Notes: a model not told the origin generated them from the sequence alone. A stretch of 64,000 nt of DNA from Macrotrachela quadricornifera (GCA_022393335.1 JAJEKB010020521.1:16490-80489), one strand, 5' to 3'; shown: positions 1-11,969, counted from the first letter of the stretch. A program made the numbers and translations.

Positions 1-1361
1 ATGAGTAAAAACAAAAATGTCCATGCTTTTTTGACCGCACACTGTATCAGCTTTAAATACCTGTAACAATCTTCTACATGATATATTATTGAATAACGTC
101 TTCCCTTATAAGAATTTCATGATAAATTTTTTGAAATCCACCAAAATAATCCCAGATGTATTTCAGAGAAAGTAACTGATAAAAGCTTGAATTATTTTAA
201 ATAATGCACCATGAAAACTTCTATAAGAACTGTCTGAAAAATTACTTACTGAATTGTTCTAATGTCCTACTTTATACTCAAAATCAAGAATCTATCGATT
301 AGTCTTAGTTCCCCTCACATGGATTATAATAAAAATATTTCGAAAACCTTTTTATTTTCTATATATCTTAGCTTGAGAAAAAGATGAAATTTGGATTTTC
401 TCTTCAAATAAGGGTTGTAAAAAGTTTGAGAAAATGCGTGAAAACAGAGCCCAGCTGCACAAGAGGTAAGTCTTCAAAAAATGACTGAATGTTATGGGAC
501 GAGTCACTATCATGTAGATTGCTCATTCCAAGTGTGACGTAGCAATCAGAAACAAATCAGTAAATATTTTTTTCAATAGTTCTTGTAGAATTTTCCACAA
601 ACCATCTTTTTTAAAAAAGTTCAAAATTTTATTATTTATCTATGCCGAGATTTGTGAGAAACAAGTTGTTTCAAACATTTTGATATGAGCTGCATCATCT
701 TCCTTGATTTCAAAATATTCATCATTATATTACTATGTTCCAACTTTTATTATTATATGAGAACATATTATTGAATCATATATTGTATGAAAGATTGTCA
801 CGAGTGCTAAAAAGTGATAGAAAAACACAGTGGTTAGGCATTGTTTTGTGTATCCATATAAATGAATTAAGTCGTGCCTCAAAATCTATCAAACATTCTA
901 TACAAAACTGAATCTCTATTTTAAAGACATGTAATGAAAGAAAATCAAAGATGTTTTTTTTTAATACATGATTGAAAATAAAAAGTAGTGCGAAATTATT
1001 AATGTGTAGTGTAGATATAAAGTTCAAAATAGCACTTTTTCCAAAAACCATTTTACTTTTTTACGTTATAATAAGCAGAGTAATAAATTGTTCCGTTCGT
1101 TTGTATCTCATCTTTCTTGTTGTCCTTGTTGATGCAAAAAAATGCACTACTTGTTTATTCTTTTCTTTGAGACGTACGCGTTGAAAGAATAACTAGTTGT
1201 ATTACTAATAGATTGTACGTCTTTTTCTCGATTCTGCTTCTTTATGTGAAAATACAATATATTTTTTTCTTCCTTCGTTATATAGCCTTTGAAAGAAGGA
1301 TTTTGTTATTCTTTAACACTCTCATTTTAGCTTTCATTCATTCATTTCGATCGATAATAAC
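1..1361. other. Intergenic, no gene recognised
   Basis: AT-rich sequence with only short random reading frames. The last part, with TC-rich tracts and a TATATAG-like stretch near 1280, is probably the promoter and 5' UTR of the gene starting at 1362. Confidence 0.5.
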
Positions 1362-1865
1362 ATGTCATCGACTGTAATCAAAGATTTAGAGAAAAACATT
1401 GTTGAATGGCTTGATACACATGGAAATAAAGTGGAACTTAATCTTAAAGAAGGAGAACTTCGACAATTGACACTGACCATATTCTTTTATTCAGACCCTC
1501 AAACATATTTCAGTATTGGTTTTAAACAACCAATTCAGAACGACACAGTTAATCTTGAAGAACTACAACAAAAATTCAATTATGTTGCACTTGATCAACT
1601 TCTATTACCAGGTTTAGATGTTCCATCAAACTGGAATGTATATCCACAAACACCAAAGTCATCATTTGATGAAGGTGTTCTTGTTGAAGCATATGAGAAT
1701 GGTCGACTGCGTATTAATATTGTAACACGATTCCTTGCAATTCGTGGTCATGAACATGAAGAGCATCCAATTATGGACAAACCGGCCGATGAAGATACTT
1801 ATTTGGAAGTGCGACGAGACGTCGAAGGTGTCATAACAATTGATATGCCACTTGTCTTTGAATAA
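1362..1865 (+). CDS. Uncharacterised single-exon protein, 167 aa
   Basis: Intact 167-residue reading frame with ordinary coding composition and clearly higher GC than its flanks. The start ATG follows an A-rich AATAAC context. I do not recognise the family. The protein is acidic, soluble-looking, has no signal peptide or membrane segment, and contains a His/Glu cluster (GHEHEEHP) near residue 130. It is probably a real gene because of its length, balanced amino-acid composition and clean start and stop, but its function is unknown. The next feature downstream is a mariner transposon about 390 bp away. Confidence 0.6.
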   Translation: MSSTVIKDLEKNIVEWLDTHGNKVELNLKEGELRQLTLTIFFYSDPQTYFSIGFKQPIQNDTVNLEELQQKFNYVALDQLLLPGLDVPSNWNVYPQTPKSSFDEGVLVEAYENGRLRINIVTRFLAIRGHEHEEHPIMDKPADEDTYLEVRRDVEGVITIDMPLVFE

Positions 1866-2253
1866 AAAACACTTTGTGCTAACAAATTGGAAAAAAGTTT
1901 GGTTGCACGATTAATCTTCATTCATTTTTCATTAATACAGGCCTCTATAGAATTATACCTGAATCAAACTTTTGAAAAGTAATCGTATTAATATTATTCC
2001 AGATCTTCGAAGATGACACCTAAAGAAGTACATAGCTGATACCGATGGATTGCACTGAAACATTTTTTGTTATGTTGTGATCAAAAGTCAGTGAAAATTG
2101 AGAAATTTTTAGAAACATGTAATTAGCTCACTCCAACTTTTCATAATCAGCATAAATACAATAAAAATAAATTACTTAAGTTCATTCGCTATGCGATAAA
2201 TTTTAGTTTTAGTCACGAATTTTAACGCAGAAAATCTCATAGTTTAGTTGATA

Positions 2254-3496
2254 TTGGGTTGGTAAGAAATTTTTTGCGTTTTTTTCGAAAATTTCCTAGA
2301 GCAGCCGAGAAAGTTCTAGAATATTCCTTATTAAGAGTATATATAGGTGGTATGAATACCGTTTAAATAGCAGTGAAATTATCGAAATGGAAATTGATCT
2401 TCAATCAGAAATGAAGTTATCTCGTAGAGAGCTTCAAGTGCTTTTGCTTCACGAGTTTCGCTTGGGTCGCAAAGCAACGGAAGCAACAAGCAACATATGT
2501 GGTACGATGGGAAAGGATGTACTCTCCATCCGTACAGCACAACATTGGTTTCATCGATTTAAGAATGGCAACTTCGAACTTGATGATTTACCCCATACTG
2601 GAAGACCACTGGAAGTGGATGTGGATCTTTTAAAGCAGCTTATCGAACAAGATCCTCGATTGACTACAAGGTATTTAGCAGAGCGACTTGGATGCTTTCA
2701 CATTGCAGTAGAAACACATCTGCACGAATTAGGCAAAACTTGGAAATATGGAGTTTGGATACCCCATAAATTATCACCGCTTCAGCTGCAACAGAGGGTT
2801 GATGCTTATATGGAATTATTAACTTCTCATCGCAACTATCAATGGCTTCACAATCTTATTACTGGTGATGAGAAGTGGGTGTTGTATATTAACTACCAGT
2901 ACCATCGACAATGGCTCAGCGCTGGTCAAACAGGTGTAGCAACGCCTAAACCTGATCTACATCCCAAGAAGGTGATGCTGAGCGTGTGGTGGGACGTCAA
3001 AGGAATCATTCACTGGCAAATTCTTCGTGATGGTTGCAACATCACCGCTGATCTCTACTGTCAACAACTGGATCGGGTTGCAGCAAAACTCAAAGGGAAG
3101 CAAGTTCGTATTTACTTTTTGCACGACAATGCCAGACCACGCGTAGCAAAGTCGACACGCCAAAAGTTATTGAGCCTCGGATGGATCACTGTTCCCCATC
3201 CGCCTTACTCTCCAGACTTGGCTCCCACAGACTACCATCTGTACCGTTCTCTCTCTGATTATTGAAGGGAGAAAAAATTCAACGACGAGAGCCATATCAA
3301 AATGGATCTCCTCAACTTTTTCAACCAAAAGTCTCAAGACTTTTACGAACACGGAATTCTTTCTCTACCACAGCGATGGCAACAAGTCATAGATAGTGAT
3401 GGAGCATATATTAATGATTGATAGTTGAGTTCTTGTATTAGAAAGAAATAAATAAAATTTTTTAAAAAAAAGGCAAAAAATTTCTTACCAACCCAA
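2254..3496 (+). mobile_element. mariner element, nearly complete
   Basis: The ends are inverted copies: 24 identical bases starting TTGGGTTGGTAAGAAATTTT, then one mismatch and a T-run. The element is flanked by TA on both sides (2252-2253 and 3497-3498), the target-site duplication expected for Tc1/mariner. Its length of 1243 bp is close to canonical mariners (about 1.3 kb). It encloses one transposase gene (2387-3421). Confidence 0.93.
2387..3421 (+). pseudogene. mariner transposase (DD34D) with one internal TGA
   Basis: A cut-and-paste transposase of the mariner family. The frame runs 345 codons to a TGA at 3419-3421, the same length as Mos1-type transposases, but a TGA at 3263-3265 (codon 293) interrupts it. 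Visible landmarks are an N-terminal HTH region, the linker motif WIPHKLS, first catalytic Asp in TGDEKW, second in HDNARP, YSPDLAP, and third in PTDYH. The last two Asps are separated by 34 residues, so this is DD34D. The stop lies just after the third catalytic Asp and removes about 52 C-terminal residues. Sequence resembles the irritans subfamily (Hsmar1-like). Probably inactive, recently arrived. Confidence 0.92.
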
Positions 3497-3885
3497 TAGT
3501 TAAAGCCAGTTATAACCATTAGTATATAATGTTCTCAACGCGAGCTATTCGTTTTTAATTATACATCTGCAATTTCACGGCTTATATTTATGTAAGTAAA
3601 CGCTAACGAGTTTGTGGGAGAAGGATTTGTATTATGTTTCTATTCAATAAATGAATAGAAAACATAATCAAGTGTTCGACGTATAAAATAATAAAAAACA
3701 ATCTTAATTTCTCCAATAAATTGTACAACTAGCGGAAAAGCGGAAATCAGAAATTTACTTTTCATATAAAATTTTCCCATTTCATTGAATTCTGATCGAC
3801 AAATGTGGATTACAAAAGACCTCTGATTTTGTAGATTCAGTTTGCATAACGAAGGAAATAAAGTTCTGATTGTATCCAAATGATC

Positions 3886-5301
3886 AAGATAAAGGAGGGG
3901 GGCGCATAAGGACGTAAGTCGGCCTACCAACGGATCACTGAAAGACATACACCATTTGATGCAGAATTTTACGGTGATTCGTTCTAGACCGAATTCAATC
4001 GATTTCGAAAACGATTAGATGATTTTCAATCTCACTTTATTGTACCCTTTTAATCGTGCATTTTAACAGAATAAGATAAAAATAATATTTCTTCTTCCAG
4101 CTGAAATTATTCTCATTTGAAAGCACGTCAAATTCTACACAAAAATATAGATGAGTCATGCACAAATAGTAAACGTAAACAAAAATAACTGAAGCTAAAC
4201 TGTTTAAAAATGTATATTTTAGATAAGTCACCGTTATTCGAACTTCTCAAGTGCTTAGAAAATGGCTTTACAATGAAATTTTGTCTTTAGAATCTGATGC
4301 AATTTTTTATAAGTGACATACTGCTTTCGTGGTCATGTCGAAATTTAATTGATCAAAATGTTCCATAGGAAAATATCGTATAACATTGTGATGGTTTGGA
4401 CCATTATGTTTGAATCAAGCATGTTATGCATTTATACTATGTAAAGATAACCAATTTTGTAATTTCTTAGGCTTGACGTAGATTGATTAATTGTGGCTCG
4501 TTATGTATGTATTTATGACTGACAACAATTTTTTGAAGTGTTCAAACAATATTTTATTTGTACGAAATCAGGTAAATGTCGTATTCGAAATATTGGCATT
4601 TAGGTCTTTGGATATGTTTATCGGAGTCAGCTTAGTAGACATAATGATGTTTCTTTTTGCCATTCTCTTTCTGTTCCTGAAAAGATCTGTACCAAATGTC
4701 CAAAATACATACATGTATTCATACGTATAACTGTACGAAGAATCAAAAGACATAAAAGATTCGTGTATTCACAAATATTTATCATCCAACTGTGTTACAT
4801 ATAATCTCTATTCTTGAGAGCACTATCCTTTGGATATTTTTGGTCAATAAATTTCCATTATGAAAACTAGACCAGCGTGTAGCCCGTGAAAAACTGCATT
4901 AGATTCTAAAAACGAAAAGTCATTGTAAAGCCATTTTTTAAGCACTTAAAAAGTCCAAATGTTGATGATTTACCTAAAACATGCCAATTTAGTTCCTGTA
5001 GTTTTTGTTTATGCTTACTATTTGTGCATGACTTATATATAATTTTATTCAGAATTTGATGCTTTTTCAAATGAGATTAATTTCAGTTCGAAGAAAAAAT
5101 ATTATTTTTATATTATTCTCTTGGAATGCACGAATAAAAGGATACAATAAGGTGAGGTTGAAAATTATCTAATCGTTTTCGAAATCGATTGAATTTGGTC
5201 TAGAAAGAATCGCCGTAAAATTCTGCATCAAATGATGTATTTGTTTCTGTGATCCATTGGTGGACCGACTTACGTCTTTATGCGTCCCCGTCCTTTATCT
5301 G
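3886..5301. mobile_element. Foldback-type DNA element with ~415-bp inverted arms
   Basis: The left arm (about 3886-4308) and right arm (about 4887-5301) are reverse complements over roughly 415 bp with mostly point differences. Shared landmarks are GATAAAGGA at the outer ends, a block around ATCGATTTCGAAAACGATTA, and TCATGCACAAATAGTAA. The central ~580 bp contains no recognisable transposase, so this is a non-autonomous element. I could not identify a clear target duplication. Confidence 0.8.
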
Positions 5302-6565
5302 AAAATATTTAATTGAATTTCTGTTGATGAATTTATTATTGGAAATTAAGAATTTTTTCATATGTTATTAATAAATAAAACTCTTCGAAGAAAACAATAT
5401 TTTATTCAAACCATTTTTATTTCTTTAAATAAAAGTAAAACAGAATTGATTTAATAATAATATTTTTTTTAGTCGCGGGAATTATATTAAAATAATCCAC
5501 TTTTATATTTAACCTACAAGTTTCCTAATACTGTTGAGATTTCAAAACAATTTTTTTTTAAATACTAAAACAAGTCAATTTAGATTTTCATCAAGTAACT
5601 TATTCATTAATAATTGCTCATTTGGATTCTTCTGTCATTGTATCAATCGATTTATATCATTTGCAAGTATGAAGTTGAAAATATAAACGAAACCTAATCC
5701 AGAACTTTTTTAATACTATCACTTTAATTATCAATCGAAAAAAACTAAAAGCAAAATATTGAAATGTTTTGTGAACGATGGTAAATATCATCACATAACT
5801 TTTAGATAAGATCAAAGAAAAAAAACATTTAATTTAACTTGTGTTTAATCACGTAGTTTATTTATTAGAGAGATTTGTGTTCTTATTTATTTTACTTTTA
5901 ACGAAATGAAAAAATACAATTAGATTGAATTCTGGCTTTATTTAGATAAAGGATATTTCTTCTAATATAGATGTATAAGCATCCATCTGTTCAACTGCGG
6001 TCAGATTGCGATAGAAAAAAATCGCATTTGTAAGAGATAATGCCCAGTCAATCATAGCATTTTCTAAATAAATAACTAATTAATTAATTAATTAATAATC
6101 ATCCATCTAATAATTAGATATTTATATTGATCATTTAACACACTCTGGCACTGGCCTTCATTCTTAAGAGAAGTAAATTAAGTATCTTTCTCACTGTAAA
6201 AAGTTAAAATGAACTAAAGTGTTTGCGACACCTTCTGTTATACCCCATGCGCCAGTAGGAACCATGATGACTGCGACGCAGTTGTCAAAAAAGTGGTGAC
6301 ATGGGCACAAAAAATAAATGATGATACAACAAAAAGAAATTTTATAATAATAGGGAACCAAAAGTCAGTTACGAATAGCATAAAAAAAAGAAGGTCTACA
6401 ATGATATGAACGATCAAAAATAATTTATCAATAGAAAAGAGTTGTACAACAATCATGACAACCACAAATTATCTAATAATTAAAGTTGATTGTACAATAC
6501 AATGACAGAAAAGAACACATTTTAAAACAAGAAAAAATAACTGATATCATTTGAAAAGGCAAGAT
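5302..6565. other. Intergenic, no gene recognised
   Basis: AT-rich sequence with a short TTAA-type simple repeat near 6077-6102. A hydrophobic 75-codon frame at 6238-6465 on the minus strand shows no protein-like features beyond low complexity. Confidence 0.4.
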
Positions 6566-7800
6566 TTAATGTTTTTTATCACATACATTGAAAACTCTTC
6601 TTCCTTTTTGAATACCAATTATATCCATTGTTGCATTCAATGTAGGTTTATCTATGGGATTAAAAACATGTTTATAGTTACATTTGAGTAATTCTTCTCT
6701 AAGAATCACTAAATTTCTTAATTGTTTAACTGGGAGTGATATGGATGTTGAGTCTTTAATATTATCTAAAATTATAAATCATTTATATTAAAAAAGCAAA
6801 TTTTATTTTTCATTTACGAATATATCTAATGAAAAAGCAAACAATATTCAAACAAATAATACATACGTTCATAAGTGCTTAATTGAAATAATGTTTGTAA
6901 ATATTCAATTGGTACTATACAATATCCATTATTATAGTGTGTTACTATATCATCAACTTAAATACAATACTAGTTAATATTGATCATCATTTAATTTAAT
7001 GTATAGTATCATATATTTGGGCTCTTCAGGGCCATAATGCTGTATTTTGAAACCAAACATAAGAAACTCTATAGCTTCTCCAGCTTCCTCCACAACAACC
7101 TCTATTTCAGAGACAAAAAATGAATTTTACAAGATCAATAAGAAAAAAAAGAGAATTAACCCTTAGGTGCCCATAGATCATGGTTCATTGCACAGTCAAA
7201 ATGATGAAATGCCCAGTGACCTAATTGGTGACAGCTCGTAAATAAAACGATTGACACATATTTGATAATAATTTCTGGATCATCATATTTCCTCGAATAC
7301 GTATTTAGCTAAATTAAAGTGTATTTAACAAACAAAAACCAATTTTATTTTATGTATAATATTTACTTCATTGTTAATATATATAATATCAATATCACTT
7401 TCGTTTTGACGGCTATTATAAAGACCGTATATGGCACAAGAAATTGGAGCATTAAGAAAACCTTCAGTTAATAAAACGATTTTAGGAATATTTGATTTGG
7501 TAAAGGTGTTTTTCATTTGTTTCAGTATTGATGGTGAAACAAATTTCTAAAATAGAAAAAAAAAATTGAAATTAATATTCTTTGGTATAACTATTTAAAA
7601 CTTACTAGAAACTATCCCGTATATTCATCATATGGTACAAAATGACTTGCAAAATTGGTGAGAAGATGTTCATTGGATAATATCAATGATATACTTCGAA
7701 GTGCAATGATTCATGATGGACATGAATCTATTACAGATCGATCTAATCCAAATGTTATATCATAAGTTTTCAAACCACAAAATCTACTAATGACACACGT
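6566..7800 (-). pseudogene. Decayed multi-exon gene, unknown product
   Basis: Several minus-strand blocks look like exons separated by short GT-AG introns. The last one, 6566-6765, reads open for 66 codons to a TAA. The one before, about 6867-6958, joins it in phase. Further upstream, blocks near 7020-7115, 7165-7310 and 7365-7545 are also protein-like (for example KIVLLTEGF and DIDIIYINNEV). A block near 7620-7790 continues the pattern but contains in-frame stops, so the gene appears broken at its 5' side. I cannot name the family. Alternatively it may be a live gene with a different exon choice. Confidence 0.4.
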
Positions 7801-8435
7801 CTCTGATATGATTATTTGAAATAGAATAAAATATCTTTAAAAAGTGAAAACTTACTCTGATAATTTAGTAATATTTTTGTTATTTTGATAATTATTTTTA
7901 AGTACCAATAAGAAATAATAAGACATCGCATCTATTGAATGTTTTCACTTTAGTGGATTTTTCATTGTTTTAAATAGATAATTGTAGTTAAAATTGGAAA
8001 AAAACAGCAATAAATAAACGTTTTTAAGAATAATAACTTCAGAAAACGACACTGTTTTACAGTCAAATAAGAAGAGAAGAAATGTAATAACAATAAGTAT
8101 GTTTATTTATTTTATTGTTAAGTTCAGTCTGGTAGAATTTTTGACCACCACATTTTTTTGTTAGCATAAATGGAACGTACACATAATAGTATTTAATCAT
8201 TATACCTGATTGATTTCTATAAGTGCAAAAAGTATTTATAATGATACAATGAAACAGAATTATTCATTGATCACACAGCCAATCGATGATATTGGAAGAT
8301 AAGATTTATTCGTTTTTTTTTAATTCAAAAGCTCCCTTAAAATGAATAAAACAATGAATAATATTGACTGTTTAATTAGCCTATGGTCGTTGTTCGAAAA
8401 AAATAATTTTTTTTAAATTCTTTCTCTAAAAGAGG
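7801..8435. other. Intergenic, no gene recognised
   Basis: AT-rich, no open frame of note and no repeat that I could pair. Confidence 0.4.
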
Positions 8436-8570
8436 GATCAATCACACTGATAAAAATAAAAGAAATTCAACAATGTGATTGGTGCCGTATCATATAAGTC
8501 ATCGTTTTGGCAGGAATTAATGGTTAATTTACACTTAATTCGATTTATTTTTTTCAGTGTGATTGAGATC
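8436..8570. repeat. Short inverted-repeat element (MITE-like)
   Basis: The ends GATCAATCACACTG-ATAAAAATAAA and, in reverse complement, GATCTCAATCACACTG-AAAAAAATAAA form inverted repeats of about 27 bp separated by ~80 bp. No coding capacity. Target duplication not evident. Confidence 0.55.
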
Positions 8571-8868
8571 AGACACACTACACTACCCATACACGTACCA
8601 GAACGTGTCGTCGACAAATAAAGGCATAACATGGACGAAAGATAGGAAAAAAACGTCTTCTTTCTTAGACAAATAAATATAAGAATAAATATGAATAGTT
8701 CTATTATTTTTTATAATAACGGGTGCGCCAGGATAAATGGCCGCATTTTACATTTCACTTTTTATTCACTTAATATGCTGTATTAAAAAAAATACAATAC
8801 AAGATGCAGCGTGAAATGCTACACAATCTATAAAGAATAGTTTATTTTATGTATGCACCTTCTGTTTT

Positions 8869-9855
8869 TTAAAATGGACAAAATTCGCTGGGATCAATTT
8901 TCGACGCTATGAGCAAGACCATTTTTATTGGTACACCAAGAATTTCTTTTTTTATTTCATCAAATAATGAATCATAATTTTTGGTTTTGCCCCACTGCAT
9001 CTTATCGGCAGTAGCGTTCCATACGTAATACTCCAAAACATTAAGATCGGGACTATTTAGTGACTATCTATGGTTGTTAATAAATTGTATGAAATTTTCT
9101 TAATACCATGCCAACGATTCATTATAAATGTGTGGTGTGGCGTCGTCTTGTTCGAAGACAAAATCATCATTCAATAGCCGATTACCTTCAGATTATGCAT
9201 ATGGGAGGGCGATTCCAATATAATTCTTGTGTGATAATGTTTCACCAGGTGTGAAAAAGATTGGAGACATAGGACCATTTCTTAAGGCACCTAACCATAT
9301 CATAATTTTTTTTTGGATATTTAACTTGTTGTTTTATGTCTCCTCTCGGCGAGCAGCGTAAACGCATTCATTTTAACGATTAAATACACCTTCTGATGAA
9401 AAATATTTTTCATCGGCAAATAAAATCTTACTACGATCTTCTTTTATTAATGATTTTCATACCCAATATACGAACAGCACTCTTCTTTTGTTGTAATCGT
9501 TGTTTAATTTTGGTTGAATGTTAATACGATAAGTAAGTAAATTAAGATCGTCCTTTATTATTCGACGCATTGTACTATCAAAAATACCGAATGCTCTAGC
9601 TAACCGTCTTGCACTTCATCGACCCTTACACATCAATAGTTGTTTCACCTTTTCTATAAGACCTTTTGTCCTTAGAATTTTAGGTCCGCCGGGAGGTTTT
9701 GTCAAATCGGTTTCACCTGTTTCTTTATATATACTTTACTATCTTCTAACTGTACGCTGACTAACTACGTAGCATAAGTCTTTGGCAATTTGCACCAATA
9801 TCATACCATCATCAATCATCCGCATAACAACTTTTCGAAGATCTTCAGATTTCAT
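8869..9855 (-). pseudogene. Tc1/mariner-like transposase pseudogene
   Basis: About 329 codons in one frame from an ATG at 9855 to a stop at 8869, interrupted by several in-frame stops. In order it shows an N-terminal HTH region (MKSEDLRKVV), a second HTH-like stretch (SARRLARAFG), first catalytic Asp in FADEKYF, second Asp in EQDDATPH, and the SPDLNVLEYYVW motif carrying the third acidic residue. Spacing between the last two is about 36 residues ending in Glu, though decay makes exact spacing unreliable. It belongs to the IS630/Tc1/mariner superfamily and is clearly a different lineage from the mariner at 2254. Inactive. Confidence 0.85.
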
Positions 9856-10393
9856 TTCTTTTTATCGAATGTAAGCACTTATACAGTCTTAATTTGTTAT
9901 TATGTAATCCGTACGTGCGACTATCAAGAATATCAACAAAAGTGGAGAAAAAATGACTACCCAAAACATTTTGATTGGTCTAAGACTGACCATTGATTAT
10001 GGCCTTCGATATGAGTCATCAATTGATGAAAATAAAAAAGTAATTCCTCGTGTACTAATAAATGATCATGCTTGTAGCGTCAAAAATTGATCCCAGCGAA
10101 TTTTGCCCATTTTAAAAATAGAAGCTGCATAGATAAAATAAAGTATTCTTTATAGATATAAAAAAGCATTGATCGTGTATTGAAAAGGGACTTTTTTGCG
10201 GCATCGAAATTTGATTGCTCACGGTTTTTACCATTTTTAAAATAAAAAGTGCATCTATTAAAAAAGTGGTTTTATGTAAGTTGTGGAGCTTCTCACACTG
10301 CATCTTGTGATGTATTTTGTTCTCTTTCTCGTAGAGAAGAGTTTTAGAAACATAAATTGTTTGCTTGCTTGCTTGTATGTCCGCAAAAGGTCA

Positions 10394-10720
10394 AAAAAAC
10401 ATTTTATTCATATTTTCTATAAAACTTAACCAAAGGGTAATCGGGGTCGAGGAACTCGAATCTGATGTTAGTTTTTTAAAATTTTTTTACACAAAGAATC
10501 ATATTTTTCACAAAAAATGTTTTTTTATAAGGGTTGACCGAAGGGTAAGCGGGGTCGAGGAATCCAAAACTGAAGTCAGTTTTCTAAAAATTTTTCAAGC
10601 TCAAGTTCTTAAATAAACGACAAATTTTTAACAAAAAACATTTTTTTTATGAAGTTTGGTCAAAGGCAGGTGAGGTCGAGGAACTTACATCTTACTTCGG
10701 TTTTTTTAATTTTATAAGTG
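10394..10720. repeat. ~110-125 bp tandem repeat, about 2.7 copies
   Basis: Three successive units, starting near 10394, 10506 and 10633, each begin with AAAAAAYRTTTT, then a gRccaAaggg segment, GGGGTCGAGGAA (GAGGTCGAGGAA in the third), and a TTTTTTAAAATTTT-like tail. They lie inside the right arm of the composite element. The open frame over them at 10365-10616 is an effect of the repeat and not a gene. Confidence 0.7.
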
Positions 10721-11235
10721 AATAGCTTGATGGTAGTTTAGAAACACGATTTCTACAAGAAAGAGAAGAGCGAGTCTTTAGACAAGCGTTACTTGTTTTT
10801 TTAATACAGCATATTAAGTGAATGAAAATTGAAATTCAAAATTCAAAATATTTATTCAAATTACAAATTTGAAAATTTTATTTTTAGTTTAATAATTTAA
10901 AAAATATGTTTAATTCTTCTTAAGACTCAGTTTTATCTGACACATGTATCTATGTATATGAGATATAAATGAACTTTTATGATGTATGATCATAAAACGA
11001 AAAGACAATTTTCTTCGATTGAATTTTGTTTGTATTTCAACCTAATTTGACTGATTCTTTACATAATACCAACAGATAATCATGTCAGATAAGTCAATCA
11101 AACTTTTGATATGATTACTTGGGAAAGATTGCATGAATGTTCCTAGAAATATATTTCTTTTTATTAATGATGACAAAAAGCTAAATACATAAAATGTTTA
11201 CAGTTTAATGCTTTTATAGAGTGAATTTTAAGTAT

Positions 11236-11850
11236 TTATCAATTATTCGGGCTTAAGGTATTTTTTGTTAATACACCTAATTTATCACCATCGATATAAA
11301 TTGTGTAAAATTTTAATATATCCATTTCTAAAATAAAAGGTTGAGCTTGAGTAATACAGACAATGAGATCATATGAATATTCATCAATAGCAAGTTTAAT
11401 TTTTGTTAAATGTTGTTGTTTTATACTACCTCTAGTTTCTATATCGATGAATATATCTTGAATTTTAAAAGGATTTAATGATTCTGGTGTACATGACATA
11501 GATGCACCTGTATCTAATAAAAATTGATGATTTTCATTATGTTTAATACCATCTGAATCAAAATTTTCGACTGATAAACTTGATGTAGTTAATCCAAGTC
11601 CATTGCTGGTACAATGTAAAAACTATTGAAAATAACGATCAGCTTGTACGTAAAGCAAATTGACTTATTGAATATCATCACGAAGATTTGATTTATCATT
11701 CATAATCATGTTGATTAACTTGAAACTATTATCTCCTTGTGCAATAATCTCTCCATGCTTGACTAATATGAAAATTTCTTTTGATATGTCGAATTTTTGT
11801 CCAATAAAATCAGGATATTTTTTTGCTATCTGCAATAAATATTTTTTCAT
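11236..11850 (-). pseudogene. Retropepsin-containing retrotransposon fragment
   Basis: One minus-strand frame carries a clan AA aspartic protease: the active-site motif LLDTGAS (DTGA encoded at 11503-11514), then about 70 residues later ILEMDILKFY, the counterpart of the ILGxDFL flap-end motif. The same frame extends upstream to an ATG at 11850, but a TAA and a TAG, each after a CAA codon, interrupt the link. No reverse transcriptase or LTR is recognisable nearby. Best read as a relic of an LTR-type (Ty3/gypsy-like) retrotransposon; a host gene of the retropepsin-like type is less likely given the stops. Confidence 0.6.
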
Positions 11851-11969
11851 TCGACATATTACAACTAACCAGGAGCAAAAATCAAATATACTGGAGCAGA
11901 TTTTAATTACAATCAGAAGAAGAATATGGCGATAATGAAGGTCGAAACAATGAAAAATATCCAGGTCGA

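Larger units (their letters stand above)
8750..10838 (-). mobile_element. Composite, degenerate Tc1/mariner-superfamily element
   Basis: Nested inverted repeats bound a dead transposase. Outermost: ATTCACTTAATATGCTGTAT at 8764-8783 recurs inverted at about 10804-10823, with weaker similarity about 14 bp further out. Next: a CAAGATGCAGYGTGA motif at about 8800 recurs inverted at about 10290-10315. Innermost: 8825-8960 and 10017-10155 are inverted copies including AATTCGCTGGGATCAATTTT. The right arm holds an extra tandem copy of the inner terminal unit and an inserted tandem-repeat block (10394-10720). Confidence 0.7.

Noticed and set aside
3263..3265. TGA in the mariner frame read as selenocysteine or readthrough
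   Set aside because: No reason in a transposase; a plain nonsense mutation is simpler.
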